From the NCBI GenBank assembly GCA_026398895.1, contig JAPLRZ010000058.1:1-50078 (forward strand): a stretch of DNA of 50,078 bases, read 5' to 3'. The position numbers were made by a program, and so were the translations under genes. Each line of letters starts with the position of its first letter. The first letter of the stretch is position 1. Shown here in pieces: positions 24,165 through 34,185 of the stretch. Source of the stretch: Methylococcales bacterium (GTDB lineage: Bacteria; Pseudomonadota; Gammaproteobacteria; Methylococcales; Methylomonadaceae). Under the pieces are notes generated by a model. It was not told the DNA's origin and did not search any database. It saw only the letters and a list, made by a program, of their open reading frames with translations.

Positions 24165-25075
24165 GAGCGGTGCCTAATGGTTTCTAAATAAGTGTCTTGC
24201 AAATTGCTGGTGATTTTGGCAAATTCGCATACAGGTAGATTTTGAGCTAACAGGTTTTTTAATGTGTCATGTTGTTGCTGACTGTCACCTTGTATTTGAA
24301 GCAAAGCCGATTGATCGTGTTCCACTTTTACTATTATTAGCTTATCAATCTGTTGCAAGAGTGCGGCAAGATTTGCCACGGGGCTAGCGAGTGTCAGTTT
24401 AAAATCTTGGGTATGAGTTGTCGCTTTAATCGCCACCTGCTCAATAATACGCCCTTCGCGTAGCACTAACATATCAGTGCTATAGGCTTCTAATTCTGCG
24501 AGGATATGCGATGACACCAACAATGTCATGCCCTGTTGTTGTAATTCCAAAAATAATTCCGCAAGTTCATGACGCGCTTCTGGGTCTAAACCAGAGGCAG
24601 GTTCATCCAACAACACGACTCGTGGCGAATGAATAATCGCTTGGGCAATGGCAACACGCTGACGTAAACCACGCGATAATGTGCCTGCTAACACATCCAA
24701 ACGATCAGTAATATGTAGCCCTTTGCTGACTCTAGCGATAGCAGTGGCGCACTCTTCTTCAGCGATACCTTGAGCGCGTGCCACATAATGCAGACATTGG
24801 CGCACCGTTAAACGGTCATACAAGCCAAAAAAGTCTGATAAATAGCCGATGATACGATGACATTCACGCGGATGCTCTAACACATCAATATTATTAATAC
24901 GAATATCACCGCTGACAGGTTGTTCTAAGGCAGCCATACAGCGCAACAGCGTGGTTTTACCCGCACCGTTAGGACCCACCAATGCGGTGATACTGCCTTG
25001 TGGAATATGAAACGACACCTCATCCAACGCCCTGAGGTTAGGGTATTCAAAAATCAAATGTTCGACATTAATCAT
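24161..25075 (-). CDS. ABC transporter ATP-binding protein
   Basis: A 304-residue ATPase that energises the permease encoded immediately downstream (4-bp overlap). All motifs are present: Walker A GPNGAGKTT (about 34-42), signature LSRGLRQRV, Walker B VVLLDEPASGLDP and the H-loop SSHIL. The C-terminal ~80 residues form the extension usual for ABC-2 exporters. The long divergent region to leuC holds its promoter. Confidence 0.95.
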   Translation of the reverse strand: MINVEHLIFEYPNLRALDEVSFHIPQGSITALVGPNGAGKTTLLRCMAALEQPVSGDIRINNIDVLEHPRECHRIIGYLSDFFGLYDRLTVRQCLHYVARAQGIAEEECATAIARVSKGLHITDRLDVLAGTLSRGLRQRVAIAQAIIHSPRVVLLDEPASGLDPEARHELAELFLELQQQGMTLLVSSHILAELEAYSTDMLVLREGRIIEQVAIKATTHTQDFKLTLASPVANLAALLQQIDKLIIVKVEHDQSALLQIQGDSQQQHDTLKNLLAQNLPVCEFAKITSNLQDTYLETIRHRS

Positions 25076-25173
25076 GGGCTTTGGTTTGGGTAAATGTTAA
25101 TAAGTTGGACAGCAATTTGAGAGCTGATTTTGTCACACTCTGCTAGAAATGAACAACAGAGATGTTGGTTTAA

Positions 25174-25205
25174 TGACAGCCAGTCCTTTTAAGGAGTGGC
25201 TGTCA
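25174..25205. repeat. hairpin repeat family A (copy 3)
   Basis: TGACAGCCAGTCC and GGAGTGGCTGTCA arms around TTTTAA, with one mismatch. It lies in the divergent region between the ABC ATPase and leuC. Confidence 0.65.
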
Positions 25206-25313
25206 TGTTGTCGCTATTTTGCACAGCATACCTAGCAATGTACAATAACGGTTTTTACACTGTAACACCGCCCTACGCTCCATAGAGAGCGAGCAACACA
25301 CCTTGGAATTATC

Positions 25314-26711
25314 ATGAAAAAAACCATGTACGAAAAAATTTGGGACAGTCACCTCGTCGTTGATGTCGAAGGTCAAGCACCCTTAATCTACGTTGACCGT
25401 CATCTAATGCACGAAGTCACCAGCCCACAAGCGTTTGAAGGCTTGAAAATCTCAGGGCGCAAAGTCCGCAATCCACACAGCATTTTGGCGACAATGGATC
25501 ACTGCGTACCCACTAAAAACCGCAATTTACCGATTGCGGATTTAATTGCCAGAAAACAAATCGAAACAATGGCAGAAAATTGTCTGGAAAATGGTTTGAA
25601 TTTATACGACATGAAAAGCCCCAATAACGGCGTGATTCATGTGGTTGTGCCTGAGCATGGCTTTGTGCATCCAGGTATGGTTGTCGTTTGTGGCGATAGT
25701 CACACCGCTACACATGGCGCATTTGGTGCATTAGCGTTTGGTATCGGTACCTCCGAAGTCGAACACGTTATGGCAACCCAAACCTTGCCACAAAAAAAAT
25801 CCAAAACCATGCTAGTGCAAGTTAACGGTGAATTATCTAAATACAGCACCGCGAAAGACATTGCCTTAGCTATTATCGGCAAAATCGGCACCGCAGGCGG
25901 TACAGGTTACGTTATCGAATACGCAGGTGATGCGATTAAAGCATTGAGCATGGAAGGACGCATGACGCTGTGCAACATGGCAATTGAAGCAGGCGCAAGA
26001 GCGGGCTTAGTTGCCCCCGATGAAAAAACCTACGAATACTTGAACGGCAAAGAATTTGCTCCAAAAAGTGCGCTATGGGAACAAGCTTTGGCGTACTGGA
26101 AAAGTTTACCCAGTGATGCAGGTGCAGAATTTGATACCGTTATTACTCTGAATGCCGCTGATATTGCGCCACAAGTATCATGGGGAACATCACCCGAACA
26201 AGTCATCGGTGTCGATGCCTTTGTACCCGCACCTGAAAGTTTCGACAACGAAGGCAAACGCAAAGCCTGTGAATCTGCCTTAGCGTACATGGGCTTAACG
26301 CCTAATATGCCGATTACTGACATTAAAATTGATTACGTTTTCATCGGTTCTTGCACCAATGGACGTATCGAAGATTTTCGCAGTGCTGCCGAAGTGGCTA
26401 AAGGCACAAAAGTGGCTGACGGCGTAACCGCTATCGTTGTTCCAGGTTCTTACCATGTTAAAGAGCAAGCCGAAAAAGAAGGGCTAGACAAAATTTTCAT
26501 CGATGCAGGTTGGGAATGGCGCGAACCAGGTTGTTCTATGTGTTTAGCCATGAACGGCGACGAACTCAGCAAAGGACAACGTTGTGCGTCTACCTCAAAC
26601 CGTAACTTTGAAGGTCGTCAAGGTAAAGGCGGCAGAACCCATTTAGTATCACCCGCAATGGCCGCCGCTGCCGCCGCCGCTGGTCATTTTGTTGATATAC
26701 GCAACCTATAA
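25314..26711 (+). CDS. leuC: 3-isopropylmalate dehydratase large subunit
   Basis: 465 residues, the usual LeuC length. With LeuD it interconverts 2- and 3-isopropylmalate in leucine synthesis through a 4Fe-4S cluster. Cluster-ligand motifs are present: SCTNGR near residue 346 and GCSMCLA near 407-413. The active-site stretch [27 protein letters not shown] is typical. An ATG at 25314 is used here (GGAA about 6 nt upstream); the ATG at 25326 gives MYEKIWD and is equally plausible. leuD follows after 12 bp. leuA and leuB are not in the window. Confidence 0.97.
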   Translation: MKKTMYEKIWDSHLVVDVEGQAPLIYVDRHLMHEVTSPQAFEGLKISGRKVRNPHSILATMDHCVPTKNRNLPIADLIARKQIETMAENCLENGLNLYDMKSPNNGVIHVVVPEHGFVHPGMVVVCGDSHTATHGAFGALAFGIGTSEVEHVMATQTLPQKKSKTMLVQVNGELSKYSTAKDIALAIIGKIGTAGGTGYVIEYAGDAIKALSMEGRMTLCNMAIEAGARAGLVAPDEKTYEYLNGKEFAPKSALWEQALAYWKSLPSDAGAEFDTVITLNAADIAPQVSWGTSPEQVIGVDAFVPAPESFDNEGKRKACESALAYMGLTPNMPITDIKIDYVFIGSCTNGRIEDFRSAAEVAKGTKVADGVTAIVVPGSYHVKEQAEKEGLDKIFIDAGWEWREPGCSMCLAMNGDELSKGQRCASTSNRNFEGRQGKGGRTHLVSPAMAAAAAAAGHFVDIRNL

Positions 26712-26723
26712 GGACTTAAGATA

Positions 26724-27335
26724 ATGCAACCTTACACAAAACACGAAAGCATTGCCGCGTTAATGAACCGTAGCAATGTAGATACCGACCAAATCATCCC
26801 GAAACAGTTTCTGAAAAAAGTAGAACGCTCTGGCTTTGGTGTCCACCTGTTCCACGACTGGCGTTATAACGATGACGGTAGCGACAACGCCGAATTTGAA
26901 CTGAACAAACCCGCGTTTAAAGGCGCGAAAATTCTAGTGGCTGGTGATAACTTCGGTTGTGGCTCATCGCGTGAACACGCACCGTGGGCAATCGCCGATT
27001 ATGGATTCAACACCATCATCTCCACCAGCTACGCCGATATTTTCTACAACAACTGTTTTAAAAACGGCATACTGGCAATTATCGTCAGCCAAGCACAACT
27101 CGATGCGTTAATGGCAGAAATCGCTGCGAACGAAGGCGTGAAATTTACTGTTGATTTAGAAAATCGTCAAGTCACTACGCCAGCAGGCAATGGCTTCACT
27201 TTTGAAATCGACCCATTCCGTCAAGGTAACTTATTAAGCGGTTTAGATGATATTGGCTTGACGCTGAAACACGTTGATAAGATTGACCAGTACGAAGTGC
27301 AGCATAAACAAAACTATCCTTGGCTTTGGGCATAA
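26724..27335 (+). CDS. leuD: 3-isopropylmalate dehydratase small subunit
   Basis: 203 residues, normal length for LeuD. It supplies the swivel domain of isopropylmalate isomerase. Conserved stretches include NVDTDQIIPKQFLK near the N terminus and GDNFGCGSSREHAPWA. It lies 12 bp after leuC with its own AAGGACTTAAG ribosome-binding region, so it is co-transcribed. A hairpin follows the stop, and leuB, which follows leuD in many gammaproteobacteria, is replaced by an antiporter gene. Confidence 0.97.
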   Translation: MQPYTKHESIAALMNRSNVDTDQIIPKQFLKKVERSGFGVHLFHDWRYNDDGSDNAEFELNKPAFKGAKILVAGDNFGCGSSREHAPWAIADYGFNTIISTSYADIFYNNCFKNGILAIIVSQAQLDALMAEIAANEGVKFTVDLENRQVTTPAGNGFTFEIDPFRQGNLLSGLDDIGLTLKHVDKIDQYEVQHKQNYPWLWA

Positions 27336-27344
27336 ACACTACAA

Positions 27345-27372
27345 CTCGTTCCACGCGCCGCGTGGGAACGAG
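27345..27372 (+). terminator. hairpin after leuCD
   Basis: CTCGTTCCACGCG paired with CGCGTGGGAACGAG (one bulged G), 10 bp after the leuD stop. The CTCGTTCC-ACGC / GCGT-GGGAACGAG sequence is also a known style of dispersed repeat, so it may be both a terminator and a repeat. Confidence 0.65.
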
Positions 27373-27455
27373 ATAACCTAACACATTCGCAGATTTTGTT
27401 GGGTTGATTATCGCCTACGCCGCGACACCTTGACCGCTATCTTCTAGGAACAAAA

Positions 27456-28871
27456 ATGAAGCTTTTCTTTATAATTACTGCATTGCTCTTTCCTAACTTA
27501 GTTTTTGCATCAGAAGCTACTACCTCGCTAGATTTAACCCACCATATTGTCGGTTATCTTGCTATTTTAATTACGGTAGCATCCTACATAGCAGCAATGT
27601 CTGAGGACGTGATTGAATTGCGAAAATCCAAGCCGATGGTATTAGGGGCGGCAGCGGCTTGGTTTGCAATTTGTATTTATTATGCTATTGATGGACAAGC
27701 AAAAGTTGCATCGCTGGCATTTGAAAGTAATTTGTTGGCTTATGTTGAGTTACTGTTATTCATTTTGGTGTCCATGACTTATCTCAATACCATGGAAGAG
27801 CGCGGCATTTTTGATGCGTTGCGCATATATTTATTAAATAAACGTTATAGTTATCGGCAATTGTTCTGGATTACGGGGGCATTAGCGTTTGTGCTTTCTA
27901 CCATTATCAACGGTTTAGCGATTGGTTTATTAATGGGTGCAGTTGCCTCAGCAGTGGGGAAAAAGCAACCAAAATTTGTCGCTTTTGCCTGTGTTAATGT
28001 GGTGGTTGCTGCCAATGCGGGCGGGACTTTCAGTCCTTTAGGCGGTATTTCTACGCTGTTTGTTTGGCAACATGGTATTTTACATTTTTTCGATTTTTTC
28101 CATTTAGCAATTCCCTGTTTAGTCAATTTTTTAGTACCCGCAAGTATCATGCACTTTTTTATTCCTAAAGAAACACCTGATGTCTCGCCACAAGCCATTA
28201 ACCTACGTCGAGGTGCTAAATGGGTGATTGCTCTGTTTGCACTGACCCTAATGATTACCGTTTGTTCTAATGTATTTTTACTATTACCGCCCGCAGCAGG
28301 GATGATGGCTGGATTAGGGATATTGCAATTTTTTAATTTTTATCTGAACAAAACCGCTCATGAAGAACAAAGCGATTTTGCCCACGTTTATCAGCTTTTT
28401 CAGGTCGAGGTGCCTAAAAAGAATAGCAAACAAACCTTTGATGTCTTTGAAAATGTCGGTCATATTGACTGGGATACCTTGTTGTTTTTTTATGGTGCGA
28501 TGATGCTGATTGGTGCTATCGGTTTTGTCGGTTATTTGGATGCTATTGCGCACTTCTTATTTGGTCAAATGAATCCCTCTGTCGCCAATATTTTAATTGG
28601 TCTATCATCGGCTTTTGTTGATAACGGTACGTTGATGTTTGCGGTATTGAGCATGCACCCACCTATTCATGCTGGTCAGTGGCTATTATTAACGTTAACG
28701 TTAGGTGTAGGCGGAAGTTTGTTAGCCATCGGTTCGGCACCTGGTGTCGGTATGCTAGGACAAATCAAAGAATATTCGTTTAGTTTTCATCTACGCTGGA
28801 TGCCCGCTGTTTTACTGGGCTATTTTGCTAGTATCGCTATACATTTTTGGGTTAATGCAGCGTATTTTTAA
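27456..28871 (+). CDS. nhaD: Na+/H+ antiporter, NhaD type
   Basis: 471 residues with about 12 membrane segments. A cleavable-looking N terminus (LFPNLVFASEA) leads into the NhaD-type start HHIVGYLAILITVASYIAAMSEDVIELRKSKPMVLGA. The conserved core includes VNVVVAANAGGTFSPLGGISTLFVW and SSAFVDNGTLMFAVL. NhaD proteins exchange Na+ (or Li+) for H+ at the inner membrane. It lies alone between leuD and the EamA transporter gene. GAAC and AGGAAC precede the ATG. Confidence 0.9.
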   Translation: MKLFFIITALLFPNLVFASEATTSLDLTHHIVGYLAILITVASYIAAMSEDVIELRKSKPMVLGAAAAWFAICIYYAIDGQAKVASLAFESNLLAYVELLLFILVSMTYLNTMEERGIFDALRIYLLNKRYSYRQLFWITGALAFVLSTIINGLAIGLLMGAVASAVGKKQPKFVAFACVNVVVAANAGGTFSPLGGISTLFVWQHGILHFFDFFHLAIPCLVNFLVPASIMHFFIPKETPDVSPQAINLRRGAKWVIALFALTLMITVCSNVFLLLPPAAGMMAGLGILQFFNFYLNKTAHEEQSDFAHVYQLFQVEVPKKNSKQTFDVFENVGHIDWDTLLFFYGAMMLIGAIGFVGYLDAIAHFLFGQMNPSVANILIGLSSAFVDNGTLMFAVLSMHPPIHAGQWLLLTLTLGVGGSLLAIGSAPGVGMLGQIKEYSFSFHLRWMPAVLLGYFASIAIHFWVNAAYF

Positions 28872-28972
28872 AGGTTATCAACGTCTGGCAGATGCTGTTT
28901 TCAAGCTGTTAAAAAATACGGGATCTTTGTGACCATGAGCTTTAACTATTTTGATGTCAATCGGGCTATCTA

Positions 28973-29854
28973 ATGCGTATTGCTTTAGCCTATCTCAGTG
29001 TCATTTTGCTGTGGGCAACAACGCCGCTGGCGATTAAATGGAGTATTGAAAGTGCGGGGTTTTTATTTGGCGTAACGGCACGAATGACTATCGGAACACT
29101 GTGTGTGCTGTTGGTTTTGTTGTTATCAAAACACCGTTTAGTCTGGCATGGCAAAGCACAATTAACCTACACGGCGGTAGCATTACAAATTTATGGCTCA
29201 ATGTTGGTGATTTATTGGGCAGCGCAGTTTATTCCGTCAGCTTGGATTTCGATTATTGCAGGATTAACGCCATTGATTACCGCTTTATTAGCCGCTCTCT
29301 GGTTACATGAACAAAGTTTAACGTGGGGCAAATTGTTATCCTATTTTATGGGTATCGGTGGTTTGTTGATTATGTTTGGCTCGGCATTCGACATGAACCA
29401 TGATGCAGTGCTGGGTATGGCTGGGGTGTTGTTTGGTGTGTTTTTACAGGCTTTTAGCGCGGTATGGGTTAAACGCATTGATGCAAAATTGCCTGCGTTG
29501 GTGCAGGTTGCAGGTGGTTTGTTATTGGCATTATTGGCGTATGCACTGACTTGGCGAGTTTTTGGCGGACAGTTGCCAACAGAAGTATCATTTATTAGTT
29601 CAGCTTCTATTCTTTATTTGGGCGTAGTGGCAACAACGCTGGGTTTTGTACTGTATTATTATTTGCTCACGCAATTGGAAACCACGCAAGTTGCCTTAAT
29701 AACGCTGGTGTGTCCTGTCATGGCATTGCTATTAGGACATACCGTTAATCATGAACTACTCACGCAAAAAATTATCATCGGCACGGCTTTTATTCTCACG
29801 GCACTGTTTATTCATTTATTTTTTGATCGGTTTTTGCGATTGAAAAAGCAATAA
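28973..29854 (+). CDS. EamA/DMT-family transporter
   Basis: 293 residues with ten predicted membrane segments arranged as two five-helix EamA repeats, which is the standard drug/metabolite transporter layout. The N-terminal repeat has WATTPLAIKWS and the junction AALWLHEQSLTW; the second repeat ends in LLGHTVNHELLTQKIIIGTAFIL. The substrate is unknown; relatives export amino acids or other metabolites. It lies 100 bp after nhaD on the same strand. Confidence 0.9.
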   Translation: MRIALAYLSVILLWATTPLAIKWSIESAGFLFGVTARMTIGTLCVLLVLLLSKHRLVWHGKAQLTYTAVALQIYGSMLVIYWAAQFIPSAWISIIAGLTPLITALLAALWLHEQSLTWGKLLSYFMGIGGLLIMFGSAFDMNHDAVLGMAGVLFGVFLQAFSAVWVKRIDAKLPALVQVAGGLLLALLAYALTWRVFGGQLPTEVSFISSASILYLGVVATTLGFVLYYYLLTQLETTQVALITLVCPVMALLLGHTVNHELLTQKIIIGTAFILTALFIHLFFDRFLRLKKQ

Positions 29855-30001
29855 CCCGCTATTTATGGCAAAATTTGGGGACAAAAAAATCATAATCGAG
29901 AAAATTTGTATGCACTCTAAATAGCACGATAATAAGATGGGTTGATGTATGATATTTATGTATGATTGCCAATTTAACCTATTACTAATTGAGGAATAAT
30001 A

Positions 30002-30172
30002 ATGTCAGATTTTAAAAAATACCGTTGTATGGAATGTGAACACGTTTATGATGAAGAAAAAGGCGATCCTGATAGTGGTATTCCTGCTGGAACACGTTGG
30101 GAAGATATTCCCGATAGTTGGGATTGCCCAATCTGTGGTGCTCCCAAAAGTTTTTTTAAATTGGAAGCCTAA
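30002..30172 (+). CDS. rubredoxin
   Basis: A 56-residue iron protein: MSDFKKYRCMECEHVYDEEK followed by GDPDSGIPAGTRWEDIPDSW and CPICGAPKSFFKLEA. The four iron-binding cysteines sit in CMEC and CPIC, and the GxPxxGIxxGTxWxDIPDxWxCPxCG pattern is diagnostic. It carries single electrons in the cytoplasm, for example to alkane hydroxylases, reductases or O2-detoxifying proteins; no partner is adjacent. GAGGAATAATA gives a good ribosome-binding site. It is easily missed because of its size. Confidence 0.96.
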   Translation: MSDFKKYRCMECEHVYDEEKGDPDSGIPAGTRWEDIPDSWDCPICGAPKSFFKLEA

Positions 30173-30235
30173 ACCGACTAAGTTGTGTACTGCGTACACG
30201 GAACTGATAATTTAGTGTGATAGGCAGGATTTGTT

Positions 30236-30369
30236 GGTAGTAGGTTAAATCTGTGCTTTTCTACATTTGGATTCCTCCGACTATAGTTCGGAGTCCAAGG
30301 CATGACTTGGGCTTTTAAAAAACGTCCAAAACGTGTTTTGGACTCCGTGTAACAGACACACCCACTACC
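30236..30369 (+). mobile_element. MITE-like element, copy 2 (134 bp, TIRs, 8-bp flanking repeats)
   Basis: About 96% identical by eye to 17441-17575, in the same orientation. Terminal inverted repeats are GGTAGTAGGT and ACCCACTACC. It is flanked by exact 8-bp direct repeats GATTTGTT (30228-30235 and 30370-30377), which are the reverse complement of the repeats flanking copy 1. It lies between the rubredoxin gene and rpiA. Confidence 0.75.
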
Positions 30370-30426
30370 GATTTGTTTATGAAAAAATAGCGTTCACTTT
30401 CAATTCTAGCAAAAAGTATAAACATT

Positions 30427-31110
30427 ATGAACGATAAAGAATTAGTCGCTATTCATGCGGCACAGCAAGTTAAAGACGGTATGTGTGTTGGGCTGGGTAC
30501 GGGTTCAACGGCAAATTATTTTATTGAAGCCTTGGCAAAACGCTATCATGAACAAAGCTTACAAGTCACGGTAGTGGCAAGTTCGGTAGTCAGTACCATT
30601 AAAGCTCAACAATTGGGATTGCCTTTGGTCGCTATCGAACATCTTAAACAGCTTGATCTGTATGTTGATGGTGCTGATGAAGTTGCCCCTGACTTAACAC
30701 TATTAAAAGGACGCGGTGCCGATTTAGTGCGCGAAAAATTATTAGTTCAAGCCAGTGAGCAGTTTTGGGTGTTGGTCGATAGCAGTAAATTTGTTAGCCG
30801 AATTGGCGAACGCTTTGCCATTCCCATTGAAGTCATGCCGTTTGCTTGGCAGTTGGTTAAGCAAAACTTAGAAGCTATAGGCGCGACAGGTGAGCTACGA
30901 CAAACTGCTAATGGTGATGGTCTTGTGGTCACATCGCACGGTAGCTTAGTGTTAGATATGAGCTTTGATAGCCAGCTTGATAGTAAAACGCTCAATGAGC
31001 TGCTAAACAACACGGCGGGGATTGTCGAGCATGGCATATTTTATGGACTGACCAGCGCGGTTTTTTGCTCGGTAAATGGTCAGGTACAAGAGCAATGGAC
31101 GAGTCGTTAA
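30427..31110 (+). CDS. rpiA: ribose-5-phosphate isomerase A
   Basis: 227 residues, close to the family length. It interconverts ribose 5-phosphate and ribulose 5-phosphate in the pentose phosphate and, in methylotrophs, ribulose monophosphate routes. Signatures are VGLGTGSTANYFIEAL, YVDGADEVAPDLTLLKGRGA and DLVREKLL. The last codons overlap the next gene's ATG (31095) by 16 bp, so the pair is probably translationally coupled. Confidence 0.97.
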   Translation: MNDKELVAIHAAQQVKDGMCVGLGTGSTANYFIEALAKRYHEQSLQVTVVASSVVSTIKAQQLGLPLVAIEHLKQLDLYVDGADEVAPDLTLLKGRGADLVREKLLVQASEQFWVLVDSSKFVSRIGERFAIPIEVMPFAWQLVKQNLEAIGATGELRQTANGDGLVVTSHGSLVLDMSFDSQLDSKTLNELLNNTAGIVEHGIFYGLTSAVFCSVNGQVQEQWTSR

Positions 31111-32087
31111 CATTTAAAGCCGCGTGGTGGTTAAACCACGCGCATTTACAAACCTTATACCCTGCATTATTTCGCAAAATTCCATCACCACCCTTACAGC
31201 GTGAACGCTTAACCACGCCAGATAATGATTTTATCGACATTGATTATTGCGGCACGGGCAACACGCCATTAATTATTTTGCTACACGGCTTAACGGGCAG
31301 TTCACAATCCAGCTATATCAAAGGCTTACAACACGCCTTATTACAACAAGGTTTTCGCAGTGCCACGTTAAATTTTCGTGGCTGTAGTGGCGAATATAAT
31401 CGTCTAGCCCGCTGTTATCATTCAGGCGAAACCGAAGACATTCATTTTTTGTATCAAACCTTACGGCAGCGCGAACCTAACACGCCAATGGCAGTGTTGG
31501 GTTTTTCGTTAGGAGGCAATGTGTTGTTGAAATGGTTAGGTGAGCAAGGCAATCAACTGAATTTATTTGCCGCCGTTGCCGTTTCTGTGCCGCTGTTGTT
31601 AAACGTTTGTGCGACTAAATTGGATAATGGCTTTTCTAAGTTATACCGCGCCAATTTACTGCGTGAATTAAAACATTATGTGTTGGCAAAACAAGCAGCA
31701 CACGAAAAATTGGGTGCGACTCAAGAAGCCGATAAAATTAAACAATTGGGTGATTTATCCACCATATATTCCTTTTGGCAATACGATGATCGCGTGGTTG
31801 CGCCACTACACGGCTTTGCCAATGTCCATGATTATTACCAGCGTTCTAGTTCTCGGCAGTTTCTCAAATCAATCACCGTGCCGACTTTAGTGATTCAAGC
31901 ACACGATGATCCTTTTATGACTACCGATGTATTGCCTGATGCGGATGAATTATCGCCCTCTGTGCAGTTAGAAATCACCCAAGGTGGTGGTCATGTAGGT
32001 TTTGTTGCGGGTAAAAATCCGTTTAAGCCTGTTTATTGGTTAGAACAACGTATAGTGGTTTTTTTAAAACAACAACGCCCATCATGA
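31095..32087 (+). CDS. YheT-type alpha/beta hydrolase
   Basis: 330 residues from ATG 31095. It is an alpha/beta hydrolase of the YheT/EMB8 group: FKAAWWLNHAHLQTLYPALF at the N terminus, LLHGLTGSSQSSYIKGL, nucleophile elbow GFSLGGNV and C-terminal GGGHVGFV. The catalytic Asp is probably in HDDPF. The frame is open upstream to a TTG at 31065, but that start has no ribosome-binding site and would overlap rpiA more deeply. Its physiological substrate is unknown; it shares an operon with rpiA. Confidence 0.92.
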   Translation: MDESLTFKAAWWLNHAHLQTLYPALFRKIPSPPLQRERLTTPDNDFIDIDYCGTGNTPLIILLHGLTGSSQSSYIKGLQHALLQQGFRSATLNFRGCSGEYNRLARCYHSGETEDIHFLYQTLRQREPNTPMAVLGFSLGGNVLLKWLGEQGNQLNLFAAVAVSVPLLLNVCATKLDNGFSKLYRANLLRELKHYVLAKQAAHEKLGATQEADKIKQLGDLSTIYSFWQYDDRVVAPLHGFANVHDYYQRSSSRQFLKSITVPTLVIQAHDDPFMTTDVLPDADELSPSVQLEITQGGGHVGFVAGKNPFKPVYWLEQRIVVFLKQQRPS

Positions 32088-32213
32088 TAAGTAAGCCGAA
32101 ATTTTAATTTTTATTCTGCCTCCTGTAAAAAATACTACAATGTAGCCCATCGAACCTTTAAGCGATTTACTTTAGGATTACCCACATTCTTTACCCGAAC
32201 TCAGGATTAAACC

Positions 32214-34151
32214 ATGTCAGATCATCATATTTACCGTGTTAAGCCAGAAGTCGCTGCCCATGCGCACATTAATGAAGATACTTATTCGTCGTTGTATGCG
32301 TATTCCGTTGAGCATCCCGAAGAATTTTGGGCGAAACAAGCGGAGTTGTTTTTAGAATGGGATGAGCCTTGGCATCGGGTATTATCTTATGATTATCCCA
32401 GTGCCTATATTCGTTGGTTTGAGGGCGGTAAATTGAATGTCAGTTACAACTGTTTAGACCGTCATTTATCAACACGTGGTGATCAGGTGGCAATTATTTG
32501 GGAAGGTGATAATCCAGCTAATGACAAAAAAATTACTTATCGGGAATTACATGAACAGGTGTGTAAATTTGCCAATGTGTTAAAAGCGCAGGGTGTTCAG
32601 AAAGGCGATCATGTGTGTATTTATTTACCGATGATAGCCGAAGCGGCAACGGTGATGCTGGCGTGTACACGGATTGGCGCGGTGCATTCGATTATTTTTG
32701 GTGGCTTTTCGGCAGAGTCGTTAAAAGATCGGATTATCGATGCCGATTGTAAGTATTTAGTGTGCGCAGATGAAGGTTATCGCGGTGGCAAAATCGTTCC
32801 GATTAAAAATACGGTAGATGCAGCGGCTTCAGGTTGTTCAATGTTGGAAAAAGTCATCGTGATTCAAAACAGCGGCAATCATATCAACTGGGTTGAAGGG
32901 CGTGACTGGTGGTATCACTTATTGATGGACACGGTGTCAGCCGATTGCCCACCTGAACCGATGGATGCCGAAGACCCGTTATTTATTTTGTACACCTCAG
33001 GTTCTACAGGTAAACCCAAAGGCGTACTACACAGCACGGGCGGTTATTTGCTATATACCGCGATGACTCATAAATATGTGTTCGATTATCACGATGGTGA
33101 TGTCTATTGGTGTACCGCTGACATCGGTTGGATTACTGGGCATTCTTATGTGATTTATGGCCCTTTGTGTAATGGCGCGACAACGTTATTATTTGAAGGC
33201 GTACCCACTTATCCAGCGGCAGATCGTTTCTGGCAGGTGATTGATAAACATAAAGTTAATATTTTTTATACCGCGCCGACTGCGATTCGGGCGTTAATGG
33301 CGCAAGGTGATGAATTTGTCACTCGCACCGACCGCAGTAGTTTGCGGATTTTGGGCAGTGTCGGTGAACCAATTAACTCTGAAGCATGGGAATGGTATTA
33401 CCATGTCGTGGGTGAGGCACGTTGTCCGATTGTCGATACTTGGTGGCAAACTGAAACGGGCGGTATTTTAATCACGCCCTTACCAGGAGTGACAGGTTTA
33501 AAACCAGGGTCGGCAACGCACCCATTTTTTGGTATTAAACCTGAAATTATGAGCGAAGATGGGCAGATATTGGAAGGTGAAGCGGAAGGCGTGTTGGTGT
33601 TTGGTTTTCCGTGGCCAGCACAGGCGCGGACTATTCATGGCGATCATCAACGTTTTATCGATACTTATTTTAAAAAATACCCTAATTATTATTTTGCAGG
33701 TGATGGCGCACGCCGCGACAAACACGGTTATTTCTGGATTACAGGGCGCGTTGATGATGTGTTAAATGTGTCTGGGCATCGTATGGGAACGGCGGAAATT
33801 GAAAGCGCGTTGGATTTACATGAACACGTTGCTGAATCAGCGGTGGTGGGTTTTCCGCATTCGATTAAAGGGCAGGGGATTTATGCCTACGTCACCCTCA
33901 ATGTCGGTATAACGCCATCTGATGAGATGAAAAAAGAGCTAGTCGCTTTAGTCAGACGGGAAATTGGCGTAATTGCTACGGTTGATATTATTCAGTTTGC
34001 CGCAGGTTTACCTAAAACCCGTTCAGGAAAAATCATGCGCCGTATTTTGCGTAATGTTGCCGCTAATGATCTAAATAATATGGATGATGTCTCTACGCTG
34101 GCTGATCCTTCAGTGGTTGACGATATTATTGCTAATCGCATCATTACCTAA
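32214..34151 (+). CDS. acs: acetyl-CoA synthetase
   Basis: 645 residues, the normal Acs length. It makes acetyl-CoA from acetate, ATP and CoA via acetyl-AMP. The AMP-binding motif [12 protein letters not shown] is near residue 260, the W(W)QTETGG motif near 406, and the C-terminal [11 protein letters not shown] holds the catalytic lysine (near 606) that is commonly acetylated. Upstream 32088-32213 has a GGATTA-type ribosome-binding region and presumably the promoter. It stands next to mtgA but is not functionally linked to it. Confidence 0.97.
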   Translation: MSDHHIYRVKPEVAAHAHINEDTYSSLYAYSVEHPEEFWAKQAELFLEWDEPWHRVLSYDYPSAYIRWFEGGKLNVSYNCLDRHLSTRGDQVAIIWEGDNPANDKKITYRELHEQVCKFANVLKAQGVQKGDHVCIYLPMIAEAATVMLACTRIGAVHSIIFGGFSAESLKDRIIDADCKYLVCADEGYRGGKIVPIKNTVDAAASGCSMLEKVIVIQNSGNHINWVEGRDWWYHLLMDTVSADCPPEPMDAEDPLFILYTSGSTGKPKGVLHSTGGYLLYTAMTHKYVFDYHDGDVYWCTADIGWITGHSYVIYGPLCNGATTLLFEGVPTYPAADRFWQVIDKHKVNIFYTAPTAIRALMAQGDEFVTRTDRSSLRILGSVGEPINSEAWEWYYHVVGEARCPIVDTWWQTETGGILITPLPGVTGLKPGSATHPFFGIKPEIMSEDGQILEGEAEGVLVFGFPWPAQARTIHGDHQRFIDTYFKKYPNYYFAGDGARRDKHGYFWITGRVDDVLNVSGHRMGTAEIESALDLHEHVAESAVVGFPHSIKGQGIYAYVTLNVGITPSDEMKKELVALVRREIGVIATVDIIQFAAGLPKTRSGKIMRRILRNVAANDLNNMDDVSTLADPSVVDDIIANRIIT

Positions 34152-34185
34152 AAAACACTCAGCCGACCTATCGCATTGAGTTGTG

